A stretch of DNA of 64,000 nt. Origin: Marinomonas polaris DSM 16579 (lineage in GTDB: Bacteria; Pseudomonadota; Gammaproteobacteria; Pseudomonadales; Marinomonadaceae). The stretch spans positions 1 to 64,000 of the forward strand of contig NZ_FQVF01000013.1 in NCBI RefSeq assembly GCF_900129155.1. Direction: 5' to 3'. The notes beneath the pieces are model-generated. The model saw only the letters and a program-made list of their open reading frames with translations. It was not told where the DNA came from and searched no databases. Of the stretch, positions 1 to 7,015 are shown in pieces (position 1 is the first letter of the stretch; each line of letters opens with the position of its first letter). Position numbers and translations under genes: made by a program.

Positions 1-150
1 TTTTAGTTGTCGAACCCATCGGTCCATTGCAGATTTGCTGACGTTCATAGCCTTAGCTGCTTCGATAATTGAATAGCCTTGCTCTGTCACCAATTGCGCA
101 GCTTCAAGTTTGAACTCTGTACTAAAAGTGCGTCTTGTACGATTTTTCAT
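1..150 (-). mobile_element. IS3-family transposase OrfA, 5' part (runs off window)
   Basis: On the minus strand an ATG at 148-150 opens a reading frame that runs to the window edge (50 codons seen). It begins MKNRTRRTFSTEFKLEAAQ and contains the helix-turn-helix segment SIIEAAKAMNVSKSAMDRW, typical of the Tnp_1/HTH_8 domain of OrfA in IS3-family elements. OrfA binds the element ends and is usually joined to OrfB by programmed frameshifting. OrfB would lie left of the window. The element end falls somewhere in 151-190, immediately before the truncated nuclease gene, so this copy probably caused that truncation. No full terminal inverted repeat can be confirmed with only one end visible. Confidence 0.85.
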
Positions 151-1259
151 ATAGTCACCTGTCTAGTTCTGAGATGCATCTTAACATCCCTAATCAGGTG
201 GCCAAATTAACTATGCCACTACAGCAGTGGGTAAAAGGGGATACAGATAAAGCGGAAACTTCATTCTTCAATATTAATATGAAGGGAACTCCGTTAGATC
301 CCCTTGAAGAATTGCTACTAAGGAATAGAAAAAGACCTGTACCAATTGCTGCAAGAGCAATAATTAGAGCTGGCAAAGGTCATCGTTATTGGTCTTTATT
401 TGAAAAAAGCAAAACAGAGATTATTGAAGCTCAGTCTCTTAAATTACATCGTTTATTATTTGACCCGGAGATTAGAAAACCTATCAAAACTTTAGATTTA
501 CCGCTAAGTGGTTCTAAAGGAATCAGAAGCGCCATTCAAATACTGATTGATTTTATCTTAATTGCCAATGCTAGCCAGAAAAGTGGAGTAATGAAAATAG
601 ATAAATATCCTGAAGACTTTACTGGTGAGGGCACCCTAGATGTATTGAAGAAAACTATTACGTTGGCATCCAGAATCACAGGAAATGAACGTGGAAGTCT
701 TGGTCTACATCCTGCCATATATTTCTATGGCCCAACAGGTCGTCACTCAAGTGCAATGTTTTTAGGTGTCGTAACGCTTTTCAATGAAAAGCTAGTACAA
801 AACAACAAATCATTTTTCAGTAAATTCACAAGTATCAGAGCAGAATTAGAGGAAATACTGATTAGTAACAAAGAACTTATTGCTACTATATTACAAAAAC
901 ATATTAGCCATAAACGAGTTAATATATTCAAAATTTTACTAGATAAAATTGTCTCAAAATTAGTCGACAACCAAGATATTACCCAAAATGACTTAATTAT
1001 ATTTTCTCAATTAGACGGGAAATTAATTTCTGGAGATGTTCAAAATGGCAGCTCTAAAATATCAGACGAACAAAAAAGTAAACTATTTATCAATGTTGCT
1101 TTAAAAAATGCTCTTACATGTCCTGTTTGTAATGGCTATTTAGATGTCGACAAATCTGTATCTTATGATCATATACAAAGAGTTAGAGAAGGTGGTTTGG
1201 GAAGTGCAGACAACGTACAACTCACACACCCCTATTGTAATCAATCAATAAAGCAGTAG
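151..1259 (+). pseudogene. DUF262/HNH nuclease (GmrSD-like), 5'-truncated
   Basis: The frame is open from about 135 to 1259. It matches the C-terminal two thirds of DUF262-plus-HNH proteins: the MKGTPLDPLEELLLRNR segment is the 'NTxGTPL' region of DUF262, GSLGLHPAIYFYGPTGR follows, and the last 50 residues form an HNH nuclease with CPVCNGYLD, the YDHIQRVREGG active segment and HPYCN. The N-terminal part of DUF262 that carries the DGQQR NTPase motif is absent, and an IS3-type orfA sits exactly there, so the gene is probably inactivated. Family members include the GmrSD type IV restriction enzymes and other anti-phage nucleases; the role here is inferred. A methionine at 174 could restart translation. 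Just past the stop, another frame encodes a Lys/Glu-rich tail. Confidence 0.75.
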
Positions 1260-1277
1260 AACGTTATAAAAAATTGC

Positions 1278-1311
1278 TTAAAGAAAAAGAAAAAGAAAAA
1301 GAAAAAGAATT
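1278..1311. repeat. GAAAAA short tandem repeat
   Basis: Five or so head-to-tail copies of the hexamer GAAAAA lie just downstream of the truncated nuclease gene. If the nuclease frame shifted near 1246, the repeat would encode a Lys-Glu tail ending at 1333. Such a tract is prone to slippage. Confidence 0.6.
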
Positions 1312-1390
1312 AGAGTTAGTAATCGCATCGTAATTATATAACGAGGGGTTCCAACTAAACATTTACCCTAGGGTAGTCACAAAACTACTC

Positions 1391-2281
1391 CTAAAACTTG
1401 TCACTCTTCAACCGCTCTATCAGTCTCATTGCTCCGTCTTTATTCTTGGTTCTATCTGGATAGATGAGGTAGTAGGCTTTTCTTAGTGGAAGTGTGATTG
1501 GGCTGAGTGTGACGAGTTGCCCTGTTTCCAGGGCGTTTTGGATGAAGAGTCCTTGGCCGAGTAGCAGGCCTTTGCCTTGTATGGCGGCGTCGATCGCCAT
1601 GCTGGAGAGGTTGAATTGTGGGCCTTTGTTGGATTTTCGGTTGTGGTAACCTGCGGCAGTTAGCCAGTCTTGCCAGTTGGGTAGGTATGGATTCTCGTCG
1701 CCCCAGTCGATATGGATCATTGGTTTTTCAAGTAATGCATCTAAATCCCCCTGCGCTATTCCGTTAACGAGTGATGGACTGGCGACGAGGTGTACTTCGT
1801 CTTGGAATAGAAAATCGTGGTTTAGTGATTTGTCTTGTTTACCAAAGCTGATGCTTGCATCACAGCGGCTCAAGTTGAAGTCTACCGATGTATGGCTGGC
1901 TTCCACTCGTATTTCTAGGTCTGGGTGTTGTTCCATTATGTGCAGTACTTTGGGCATTAACCATAAGCTAGCAACTGAGGGTAATGTGTGCAGTGTAAAA
2001 ATCCTTTGCTGCTTTAATTGGTCTAGGCTGGCTTGTCCACGTTGCAGGCTTTCAATCGCTTGGTTGGCAAAGTATAGGTATTGCTGACCTGCCTGAGTCA
2101 GTTCCACACCCAGTTTTGAGCGTTCAAACAGCGTTGTGTCTAGATGAGATTCTAGCTGTTTTATTTGTTGACTGACGGCCGCTGGCGTTATGCACAAGGC
2201 TTTTGCCGTTTTCGCAAAGTTGCCTGTGTGCGCTGCGTTTATAAAAGTGATTAAGCTATTCAGGTTAGGCAGTTTTAACAT
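1391..2281 (-). CDS. LysR-family regulator (GcvA-like)
   Basis: A 296-residue LysR-type transcriptional regulator. Residues 5-64 form the winged helix-turn-helix (CITPAAVSQQIKQLESHL), followed by the linker helix and a substrate-binding-like effector domain to the C-terminus. The closing TLPLRKAYYLIYPDR segment resembles the GcvA/AmpR branch. It is divergent from the oxygenase gene that begins at 2453, across a 171-bp intergenic region with a 16-bp palindrome, the usual layout for a LysR protein and its target. The effector is unknown. Length is normal and no disruption is seen. Confidence 0.9.
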   Translation of the reverse strand: MLKLPNLNSLITFINAAHTGNFAKTAKALCITPAAVSQQIKQLESHLDTTLFERSKLGVELTQAGQQYLYFANQAIESLQRGQASLDQLKQQRIFTLHTLPSVASLWLMPKVLHIMEQHPDLEIRVEASHTSVDFNLSRCDASISFGKQDKSLNHDFLFQDEVHLVASPSLVNGIAQGDLDALLEKPMIHIDWGDENPYLPNWQDWLTAAGYHNRKSNKGPQFNLSSMAIDAAIQGKGLLLGQGLFIQNALETGQLVTLSPITLPLRKAYYLIYPDRTKNKDGAMRLIERLKSDKF

Positions 2282-2324
2282 GATGCTCTCGTAGAATGAA
2301 GGCTGTGCAAAACGTGGTCACTTA

Positions 2325-2340
2325 TTAACATTATTGTTAA
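2325..2340. promoter_or_regulatory. Palindrome, candidate LysR operator
   Basis: TTAACA-TTAT-TGTTAA is a perfect 6-bp inverted repeat with a 4-bp spacer and holds a T-N11-A core as LysR proteins favour. It lies 44 bp upstream of the LysR start and 112 bp upstream of the oxygenase start, so it could serve autorepression and activation. Function is inferred. Confidence 0.45.
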
Positions 2341-2452
2341 GCAAAAATTAATGATGAGTGTATAAAATATTGATTTAACTGTTTTGCTAACTTCATTAAT
2401 CTGGACTATATCCTTGGCAATATAAAAGATCAAAAACTAAAGGGGAACACTA

Positions 2453-3232
2453 ATGTCGTTATGCAATATTATTAATGAGACAACTTACCCTATTGAAGAT
2501 AATGACTTTAGAGAAGATTGTAAAAAGACTTTGGCAGAAAACGGGGCTTTGGTCTTGCCTGATTTCCTCAATCATAAGGCGATTCAAGCCGTTATTGAGG
2601 AAGGCGAGGCGAAGAAAGGTCTTACTTGGTATACCAAGTCTACTCATAACGTTTACTTAACGAATGTCGATCCAAGTTATGATGCTGATCATGCGAGAAA
2701 TAAGCAGGTCATTTCGTCTAAAGGCTGTATTACGGACGATCAAATTGCTGAAGACTCGCCACTACGACAGCTTTATGATTCGCCTGTATTTCGAGCCTTT
2801 CTTGCCAGTGTGTTAGACGAAGAGGCGCTATATAACTACGCTGATAATCTTTCGTCGATCAATTTGCATTACGCCAGCGAAGGCCAAGAGTTAGGTTGGC
2901 ATTTCGATAACTCATCTTTTGCCATTACTTTGTTAATTCAAAAACCTGAGGGCGGCGGTGTGTTTGAATATATTGAAAACATGCGTGACGCCGATGCTGG
3001 AGAGATGAATTATAGCGGTGTTAGTGAAGTTCTCGCGGGACAGAAAAAAGTCAAAAAATTGGCAATCGAACCAGGTGCTTTGGTGCTTTTCCGTGGTCGA
3101 AATGCCATTCACCGAGTCACACCAACACAAGGCGATACCACTCGTATGTTGGCGGTTCTCGCCTATAACTCACAGCCCGGAATTGCGTTATCAGAAGCGG
3201 CAAGCAAAACCTTTTATGGTCGAGTGAATTAA
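2453..3232 (+). CDS. Fe(II)/2-oxoglutarate-dependent oxygenase
   Basis: A 259-residue non-haem iron oxygenase. The iron triad is visible as H150 and D152 (GWHFDNSSF) with H220 (GRNAIHRVTP); R231 is placed to bind 2-oxoglutarate. The overall pattern (THNVYLTNVDP, YADNLSSIN, GGGVFEYIE) resembles the family that includes the amino-acid halogenase BesD/HalD. However, the HxD carboxylate is intact, whereas halogenases have Gly or Ala there, so hydroxylation is expected. The substrate is not predictable, perhaps a free amino acid. An AGGGG ribosome site at 2441-2445 supports the start. The upstream LysR gene is the likely regulator. The 3' third and the leader are duplicated downstream at 3661-3694 and 5748-5918. 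Confidence 0.85.
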   Translation: MSLCNIINETTYPIEDNDFREDCKKTLAENGALVLPDFLNHKAIQAVIEEGEAKKGLTWYTKSTHNVYLTNVDPSYDADHARNKQVISSKGCITDDQIAEDSPLRQLYDSPVFRAFLASVLDEEALYNYADNLSSINLHYASEGQELGWHFDNSSFAITLLIQKPEGGGVFEYIENMRDADAGEMNYSGVSEVLAGQKKVKKLAIEPGALVLFRGRNAIHRVTPTQGDTTRMLAVLAYNSQPGIALSEAASKTFYGRVN

Positions 3233-3248
3233 GGACAATACGAACGCT

Positions 3249-3386
3249 TTAAAGCGCTCGCATCATGACTTTGGCATCTTCGCCGTAGCTCTCGTTTGCT
3301 TGTTGATTCGTCACTTCAACAAAGCCATGTTTTTGCCAAAACGGTACTGAAACCAATAAAGCGCTTTGGAAACCCGCTGTGGTTAG
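3249..3386 (-). pseudogene. GNAT acetyltransferase 3' remnant (copy A)
   Basis: Read on the minus strand, this stretch matches the last 45-50 codons of the intact GNAT gene at 7685-8215 (GFQ.ALLVSV, PFWQKHGFVE, DAKVMMRAL). It lacks the segment encoding QDS and has a 4-base deletion before the final codons that shifts the frame. The N-terminal two thirds are absent, so it is a decayed gene end. Confidence 0.8.
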
Positions 3387-3447
3387 TCAGTCTTTCAGCT
3401 TAGATAAATACGAATGTTCATCACCCAAAATCAAGATACAACTAAGA

Positions 3448-3660
3448 TTACTTAAGGTGTTTCTGAGGAAGTTGAGATCGCCCTAATACAGCAACGATAA
3501 GGATGGAGTCAGTTTCTTTGATGTAATACGCAACATGTTTACCCACTGGGAAGTAAAAACCATTGTGGTGTATGTCATCACAAGGCCTTCCTAACTCAGG
3601 GTTATCAGCTAGCGTCTGAAAACCTGAAAGTAATGTGGCTTTGTATTTACGCCATTGAGG
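3448..3660 (-). pseudogene. ParE toxin remnant (copy A), 5'-truncated
   Basis: The minus strand encodes the same C-terminal 70 residues as the ParE copy at 6132-6417 (DNPELGRPCDD, YFPVGKHVAYY, VAVLGRSQLPQKHLK) with one visible base change in the shared stretch. It stops abruptly at the tandem-duplication junction at 3660, so it has no start, no ribosome site and no antitoxin of its own. Confidence 0.8.
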
Positions 3661-3694
3661 TTTAAAAGATCAAAACCTAAAGAGGAACACCAAT
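3661..3694 (+). repeat. Tandem duplication, copy B left end (oxygenase leader)
   Basis: This 34-bp segment repeats the oxygenase leader of 2421-2454 with about three differences. The oxygenase start codon is altered (ATG to ATA) and sequence identity stops right after it, marking the left border of the foreign insert. Confidence 0.75.
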
Positions 3695-3699
3695 AAGTG

Positions 3700-3810
3700 T
3701 TGGGGTCAGATCAAGAAACTAGAAACACAATGTCACATGATGACAATGAGCATTAGTCAATAAAGCATCACATGATTCGCCAAAATGATTAGTTTTTGAT
3801 CTGACCCCAA
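3700..3810. repeat. 111-bp inverted-repeat element (MITE/REP-like)
   Basis: A perfect 15-bp inverted repeat bounds the element: TTGGGGTCAGATCAA at 3700-3714 and its complement at 3796-3810. Similarity extends imperfectly inward to about 22 bp. Inside are two direct copies of TCACATGAT. No coding sequence is visible. Ends with GGGGTCAGATC are, from memory, common in repeat elements beside REP-associated transposases, but this assignment is tentative. It sits at the left border of the foreign insert. Confidence 0.6.
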
Positions 3811-4064
3811 ACTCGCCAAACTCGCGAGCAAAAGCGTATGAACTGGGCGTAACGACATCATACAGTTGCCCCAGAGCGAGTAACGACAACCTTTTTGCTG
3901 AGTCACTGTTTAAAACGCCCGGATGGGGCTTCTCATGGGTTCAAAAGTCTAGAAGAGGCGGGCGGTGGGTGTTAACGTTTACGCGCTGGTATAACTATGA
4001 ACACAAACACAATCAACTTAGGTTTGTGACGCCGCCTTAGCGCCACACGGGACAAGATAAATCG
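3811..4064 (+). pseudogene. IS3-family transposase OrfB, C-terminal remnant
   Basis: Frames at 3822-4061 spell the end of an IS3-type DDE integrase: AYELGVTTSYSCPRASNDN, ESLFKT, a frameshifted SHGFKSLEEA, then RWVLTFTRWYNYEHKHNQL and RFVTPP, a stop (TAG 4038-4040) where Gln is expected, and RHTGQDKS. SNDN contains the region around the last catalytic acid, but the Glu motif context is degraded. Shifts plus the nonsense codon show decay. The remnant ends at the ATG of the ATPase at 4065, with which it shares a reading frame. Confidence 0.8.
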
Positions 4065-5561
4065 ATGAAGACGAAAACGATGAAGACAATCATGATGATG
4101 AAGAGGATAATAGCACAACATCGCGTCGCTCGGCGGTGCTTCTCGACAGGACCCGTGGCAGCGGCTTATGAACTCAAGGTGGACGCGGGGGAGGTGCGAC
4201 GAGATGACGCGCAAGTCGCTCTGGCGGCAAAATTCGATGTCCTGCACGAGTCTCTTGCCTTGCTCCCACCAGTACCCGTACGCATCGACGATCCGACAGA
4301 GAGCAGCGCTACAAGCAGCAGTCCACTGTTACTGGCGCGCTCCCTGGCATCCGCCCAGTCCTTTCTTCGAAAGAAGTTCCATTTGTGGTTTTTTGGTACA
4401 CCACCGCGAGGTATGTACATTTATGGACCGGTCGGGGTCGGCAAAAGCTTTTTAATGGATCTCTTTTACGCGTCGGTTACTGTTCCTGATGATGATTCTT
4501 GCTGTAATAATAACAGCCTTAAACACACAAAGATTACCAAACGCCGCGTCCACTTTCATGAATTCATGCTAGACGTCCATCATCGAATCTTTATCTACAA
4601 ACAGAAGCACCCACGAGGTGATGCACTTCCCATCATTGCGCAACAATTGGCACAAGAAGCCCAACTCCTCTGTTTCGATGAATTTCAAGTGACAGACATT
4701 GCCGATGCCATGATTTTGAAGCGACTGTTTTCACTATTATTGGATTGGAATGTCGTGATGGTGGCCACCTCGAATCGAGCCCCCGATGCCTTGTATAAGG
4801 GAGGCATTAACCGATCCCTCTTTTTGCCATTCATCGACATGTTGAAACACACGTCCGACATTATTTCCATGGAAAATTCCCGAAAGGATTATCGACTCGA
4901 AAAACGAGCGTGTGGTCAATCCTATTTTTGGTCAAACAAGGATGTTCATGGCGATAATAGTATTAATAGGGACATGCAGGCGCAGTTGGAAGAAATATTT
5001 GGTGGCACTGCATCCGGAACTGAGGCCGAGATCATTCCCGTCCTCTTTGGTCGCACAGTCCAGGTCGCCCGATTGAATGACCGGTGCGCCTGGTTTGACT
5101 TTTCCGAGTTGTGCTACCAACCGCTCGGGGCGGCCGATTATATTTCCCTCTGCCGCCGATTTCCGGTCATCATCATGGAACGCGTCCCCCAACTGGACGC
5201 CAATCACCTCAACGAAGCACGACGATTCGTGACCCTCATTGACGCATGTTATGAATCTCGCACCCGCTTGGTGCTGGCGGCACAAGTCCCGCTCGACGAA
5301 TTGTTTGTCGATTTTGCAGCGCAAGTCGAAAGCAGTGACGGAGAGGAAGAATTGATTGTCAATGATAAGGGAGGAAACTCGAGTTCCTTTGCGACCACCA
5401 TGATTCGCACCAAAGAGGGGGAATATTATGAGTGGTCGGCGACGGGTCGAATTGGCGTGTCACTGGCACAATTATCGTCCACCAATGATCTCGCCTTTTC
5501 CTTTCGACGAGCCGCATCTCGGTTAGAAGAAATGGGTGGAAAGGAATGGGGACGGCAATGA
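4065..5561 (+). CDS. AFG1/ZapE-family ATPase, eukaryote-like
   Basis: A 498-residue P-loop ATPase of the AFG1 (LACE1/AFG1L)/ZapE family. Visible are the GPVAAAYELKVDAGEVRRD N-terminal family motif (about 29-47), Walker A GPVGVGKS (121-128), RRVHFHEFMLDVHHR (160-174), Walker B LLCFDEF plus QVTDIADAMILKRL (201-221), the sensor region ATSNRAPDALYKGG and RSLFLPFIDMLK. ZapE is about 370 residues; this protein has low-complexity insertions (SSATSSS; DDDSCCNNN; VHGDNSINRD; SSDGEEELIVNDKGGNSSS) and a basic leader with RRCFST, resembling a mitochondrial targeting sequence. Sampled stretches approach 50-58% G+C, higher than neighbours. There is no clear Shine-Dalgarno; the native start may be the Met at residue 12 or 13. 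It is intronless and intact. Alternatives are a divergent ZapE or an assembly chimera; eukaryotic origin is an inference. Confidence 0.8.
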   Translation: MKTKTMKTIMMMKRIIAQHRVARRCFSTGPVAAAYELKVDAGEVRRDDAQVALAAKFDVLHESLALLPPVPVRIDDPTESSATSSSPLLLARSLASAQSFLRKKFHLWFFGTPPRGMYIYGPVGVGKSFLMDLFYASVTVPDDDSCCNNNSLKHTKITKRRVHFHEFMLDVHHRIFIYKQKHPRGDALPIIAQQLAQEAQLLCFDEFQVTDIADAMILKRLFSLLLDWNVVMVATSNRAPDALYKGGINRSLFLPFIDMLKHTSDIISMENSRKDYRLEKRACGQSYFWSNKDVHGDNSINRDMQAQLEEIFGGTASGTEAEIIPVLFGRTVQVARLNDRCAWFDFSELCYQPLGAADYISLCRRFPVIIMERVPQLDANHLNEARRFVTLIDACYESRTRLVLAAQVPLDELFVDFAAQVESSDGEEELIVNDKGGNSSSFATTMIRTKEGEYYEWSATGRIGVSLAQLSSTNDLAFSFRRAASRLEEMGGKEWGRQ

Positions 5562-5747
5562 CGAAAGGTCTTTACCTTGCAAACCACTGAACCTATGGCA
5601 GAGCAAGGGCTTGCACTAGGCTGTGCCGCAAAAGTGGCAGGCTTCAGTCTCCATGCAGGTGTCATGATGAGCAACGCACAGGATAGAAGTAAACTCGAAA
5701 GGCTATGCCGTTATATTACCCGCTCTGGAGTGTCGGAAAAAAGGTTA
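5562..5747 (+). mobile_element. Transposase scrap (IS91/Y2-type)
   Basis: A frame from 5577 reads CAAKVAGFSLHAGVMMSNAQ, then DRSKLERLCRYITRSGVSEKRL. The GFSLHAGV...KLERLCRYI..VS.. pattern is the C-terminal zinc-region-proximal part of IS91/IS1294-type transposases that have an HUH rolling-circle domain. Only about 50 residues remain and catalytic tyrosines are outside the scrap. It forms the right border of the insert and runs in frame into the oxygenase 3' fragment. Such elements can mobilise neighbouring DNA, which may explain the cargo; that is inference. Confidence 0.65.
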
Positions 5748-5918
5748 GCAATCGAACCATGTGCTTTGGTGCTTTTCCGTGGTCGAAATGCCATTCACCG
5801 AGTCACACCAACACAAGGCGATACCACTCGTATGTTGGCTGTTCTCGCCTATAATTCACAACCTGGAATTGCACTTTCCGAAGCGGCAAGCAAAACCTTT
5901 TATGGGCGAGTGAATTAG
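5748..5918 (+). pseudogene. Oxygenase 3' fragment (copy B)
   Basis: The last 56 codons of the oxygenase recur here in frame (AIEPCALVLFRGRNAIHRV ... FYGRVN), including the distal iron histidine and the 2-oxoglutarate arginine. The HxD part is absent, so it cannot be catalytic. Differences from copy A are mostly at third positions, with Gly to Cys in AIEPxALVLF. A continuous 113-codon frame joins the transposase scrap to this fragment. Confidence 0.85.
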
Positions 5919-5934
5919 GAACGTTACGAGCGTT

Positions 5935-6072
5935 TTAAAGCGCTCGCATCATGACTTTGGCATATTCACCGTAGCTCTCACTCGCTTGTTGATTCGTCAC
6001 TTCAACAAAACCGTTTTTTCCAGAATAGTACTGAAATCAATAAAGCGCTTTGGAAACCCGCTGTGGTTAGTA
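5935..6072 (-). pseudogene. GNAT acetyltransferase 3' remnant (copy B)
   Basis: The same decayed GNAT end as at 3249-3386, with further changes (the PFWQKHGF region is damaged here: TTTTTTCCAGAATAG). It lacks a start and most of the acetyl-CoA domain. Confidence 0.75.
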
Positions 6073-6131
6073 AGTCTTTCAGCTTAGATAAATACGAATG
6101 TTCATCACCCAATATCAAGGTACAACTAAAA

Positions 6132-6417
6132 TTACTTAAGGTGTTTCTGAGGAAGTTGAGATCGCCCTAATACAGCAACGATAAGGATGGAGTCAGTTTC
6201 TTTGATGTAATACGCAACATGTTTACCCACTGGGAAGTAAAAACCATTGTGGTGTATGTCATCACAAGGCCTTCCTAACTCAGGGTTATCAGCTAGCGTG
6301 TGAAAACCTGAAAGTAATGTGGCTTTGTATTTACGCCATTGAGGTTCGGCAAAATGCTCCACTGTGTAGCTTTTTATCTTGAGCCAATAGGCTCAGTTTG
6401 AAGTGTTTATTTTGCAT
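6132..6417 (-). pseudogene. ParE-type toxin, frameshifted near its start
   Basis: The minus strand encodes a ParE/RelE-superfamily toxin: MQNKHFKLSLLAQD from the ATG at 6417, then after a frame change YTVEHFAEPQWRKY, HTLADNPELGRPCDD, YFPVGKHVAYYI and VAVLGRSQLPQKHLK. The two parts are out of frame at the DLKxIAxYT region, where a few codons also seem missing. Span 6417-6132 is one base over a multiple of three. A 76-residue product could still start at Met 6362, lacking the first helix. It lies directly downstream of its antitoxin gene (6435-6677), the usual antitoxin-first order. A sequencing error is an alternative to true inactivation. Confidence 0.75.
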
Positions 6418-6434
6418 ATCGGTGTAGTGAACAA

Positions 6435-6677
6435 TCAAAGAGAGTTTAGAAAAGTCGCACCATCAACCACGACACCGCTGTCGACATCTTTTTTTGCTGA
6501 TTCAAAACAGTATTTGAGGTAATCGACCTTCATTGCTTCTAGTTCTTCGAAGTCTTTCATCGACATAACAACAACTGTATCTTTACTATTTTTACTAATG
6601 ATCACAGGCTCACGCTGGGCGCTTAAAAGAAGCTCGCCAAAATTTCGTTTTGCGTCATTTGCCGTTAATGTGTTCAT
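6435..6677 (-). CDS. Phd/YefM-family antitoxin
   Basis: An 80-residue antitoxin starting MNTLTANDAKRNFGELLLSA, the Phd/YefM DNA-binding fold, with KDTVVVMSMKDFEELEAMK and a C-terminal toxin-binding tail. I start it at 6677 because GAGGGG lies just upstream; an in-frame ATG five codons earlier overlaps that ribosome site. It precedes a frameshifted ParE toxin, so it may now be an orphan antitoxin. Phd-type proteins usually autorepress the pair. Pairing of a Phd antitoxin with a ParE toxin is a known combination. Confidence 0.85.
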   Translation of the reverse strand: MNTLTANDAKRNFGELLLSAQREPVIISKNSKDTVVVMSMKDFEELEAMKVDYLKYCFESAKKDVDSGVVVDGATFLNSL

Positions 6678-7015
6678 TGTAAAACCCCTCATTCAAAGTT
6701 ATGAAAAGTATAGCTTATCGTGCGAATCGATTAAAGCGATCGAATCGTGCGATTTTAAAAGTAAAACCTTGTTGAATTTATTCTGCGCAATGAACTATAG
6801 AAAAGCCAAAATCTAACAAGCCATAACTAGATTTTAAGTATGCCGTTTTTCTACTCTTTTGTTTGTCCCTAAGCTTCCTCGAAGCGGCTCCCACAAGAAA
6901 GATTCTCTCCTAATAGGTATCTAGCAAGCAAACTAGGCAGATGCAGAGAAAGGCCGCCTTGTATAAGGTGCCGCCATCGCAACAGCTATCGTTGCCATAT
7001 TTTGTCGGTTAGAGT
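6678..7015. other. Intergenic region between two toxin-antitoxin loci
   Basis: This 338-bp stretch holds no convincing gene. It must contain the promoter of the Phd antitoxin near its left end and that of ParD near its right end. It carries a run of A+T-rich sequence and a short GCCGCC/CCTTGTATAAGG dyad around 6950-6973. Short open frames in it have no recognisable product. Confidence 0.5.

Larger units (their letters stand above)
2421..3660 (+). repeat. Tandem duplication, copy A (intact oxygenase)
   Basis: The unit runs from the oxygenase leader through the oxygenase, a GNAT 3' remnant and a ParE remnant, about 1240 bp. Its left end (AAAAGATCAAAA..GGAACAC, 2421-2454) reappears at 3661-3694, and its right part (3062-3660) reappears at 5748-6346. 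The two copies have diverged by several percent in the coding part but are nearly identical over the ParE part (3480-3660 against 6178-6346). Confidence 0.85.
5748..6346 (+). repeat. Tandem duplication, copy B right part
   Basis: This segment corresponds to 3062-3660 of copy A (601 against 599 bp). It then continues past the copy A junction into the rest of ParE and its antitoxin, showing that the ancestral order was oxygenase, GNAT remnant, ParE, Phd. Sequence after GAGGTT at 6341-6346 is unique to copy B. Confidence 0.85.

Noticed and set aside
1246..1333. Frameshift that would add a Lys/Glu-rich tail to the DUF262/HNH protein
   Set aside because: The stop after HPYCNQSIKQ matches the usual end of this family, and the tail arises from a GAAAAA repeat that would translate in any lucky frame. 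Kept only as a possibility.
4932..5324. Antisense open frame of 130 codons in the ATPase gene
   Set aside because: Shadow of the higher-G+C sense gene; no ribosome site or recognisable motif.
3246..6072. Multiple functional GNAT genes near the oxygenase
   Set aside because: Only 3' fragments with deletions and frameshifts are present at 3249-3386 and 5935-6072; the intact gene is at 7685-8215.
6940..6980. GCCGCC/CCTTGTATAAGG dyad as an attachment site
   Set aside because: Short and imperfect, with no matching second copy or integrase nearby.
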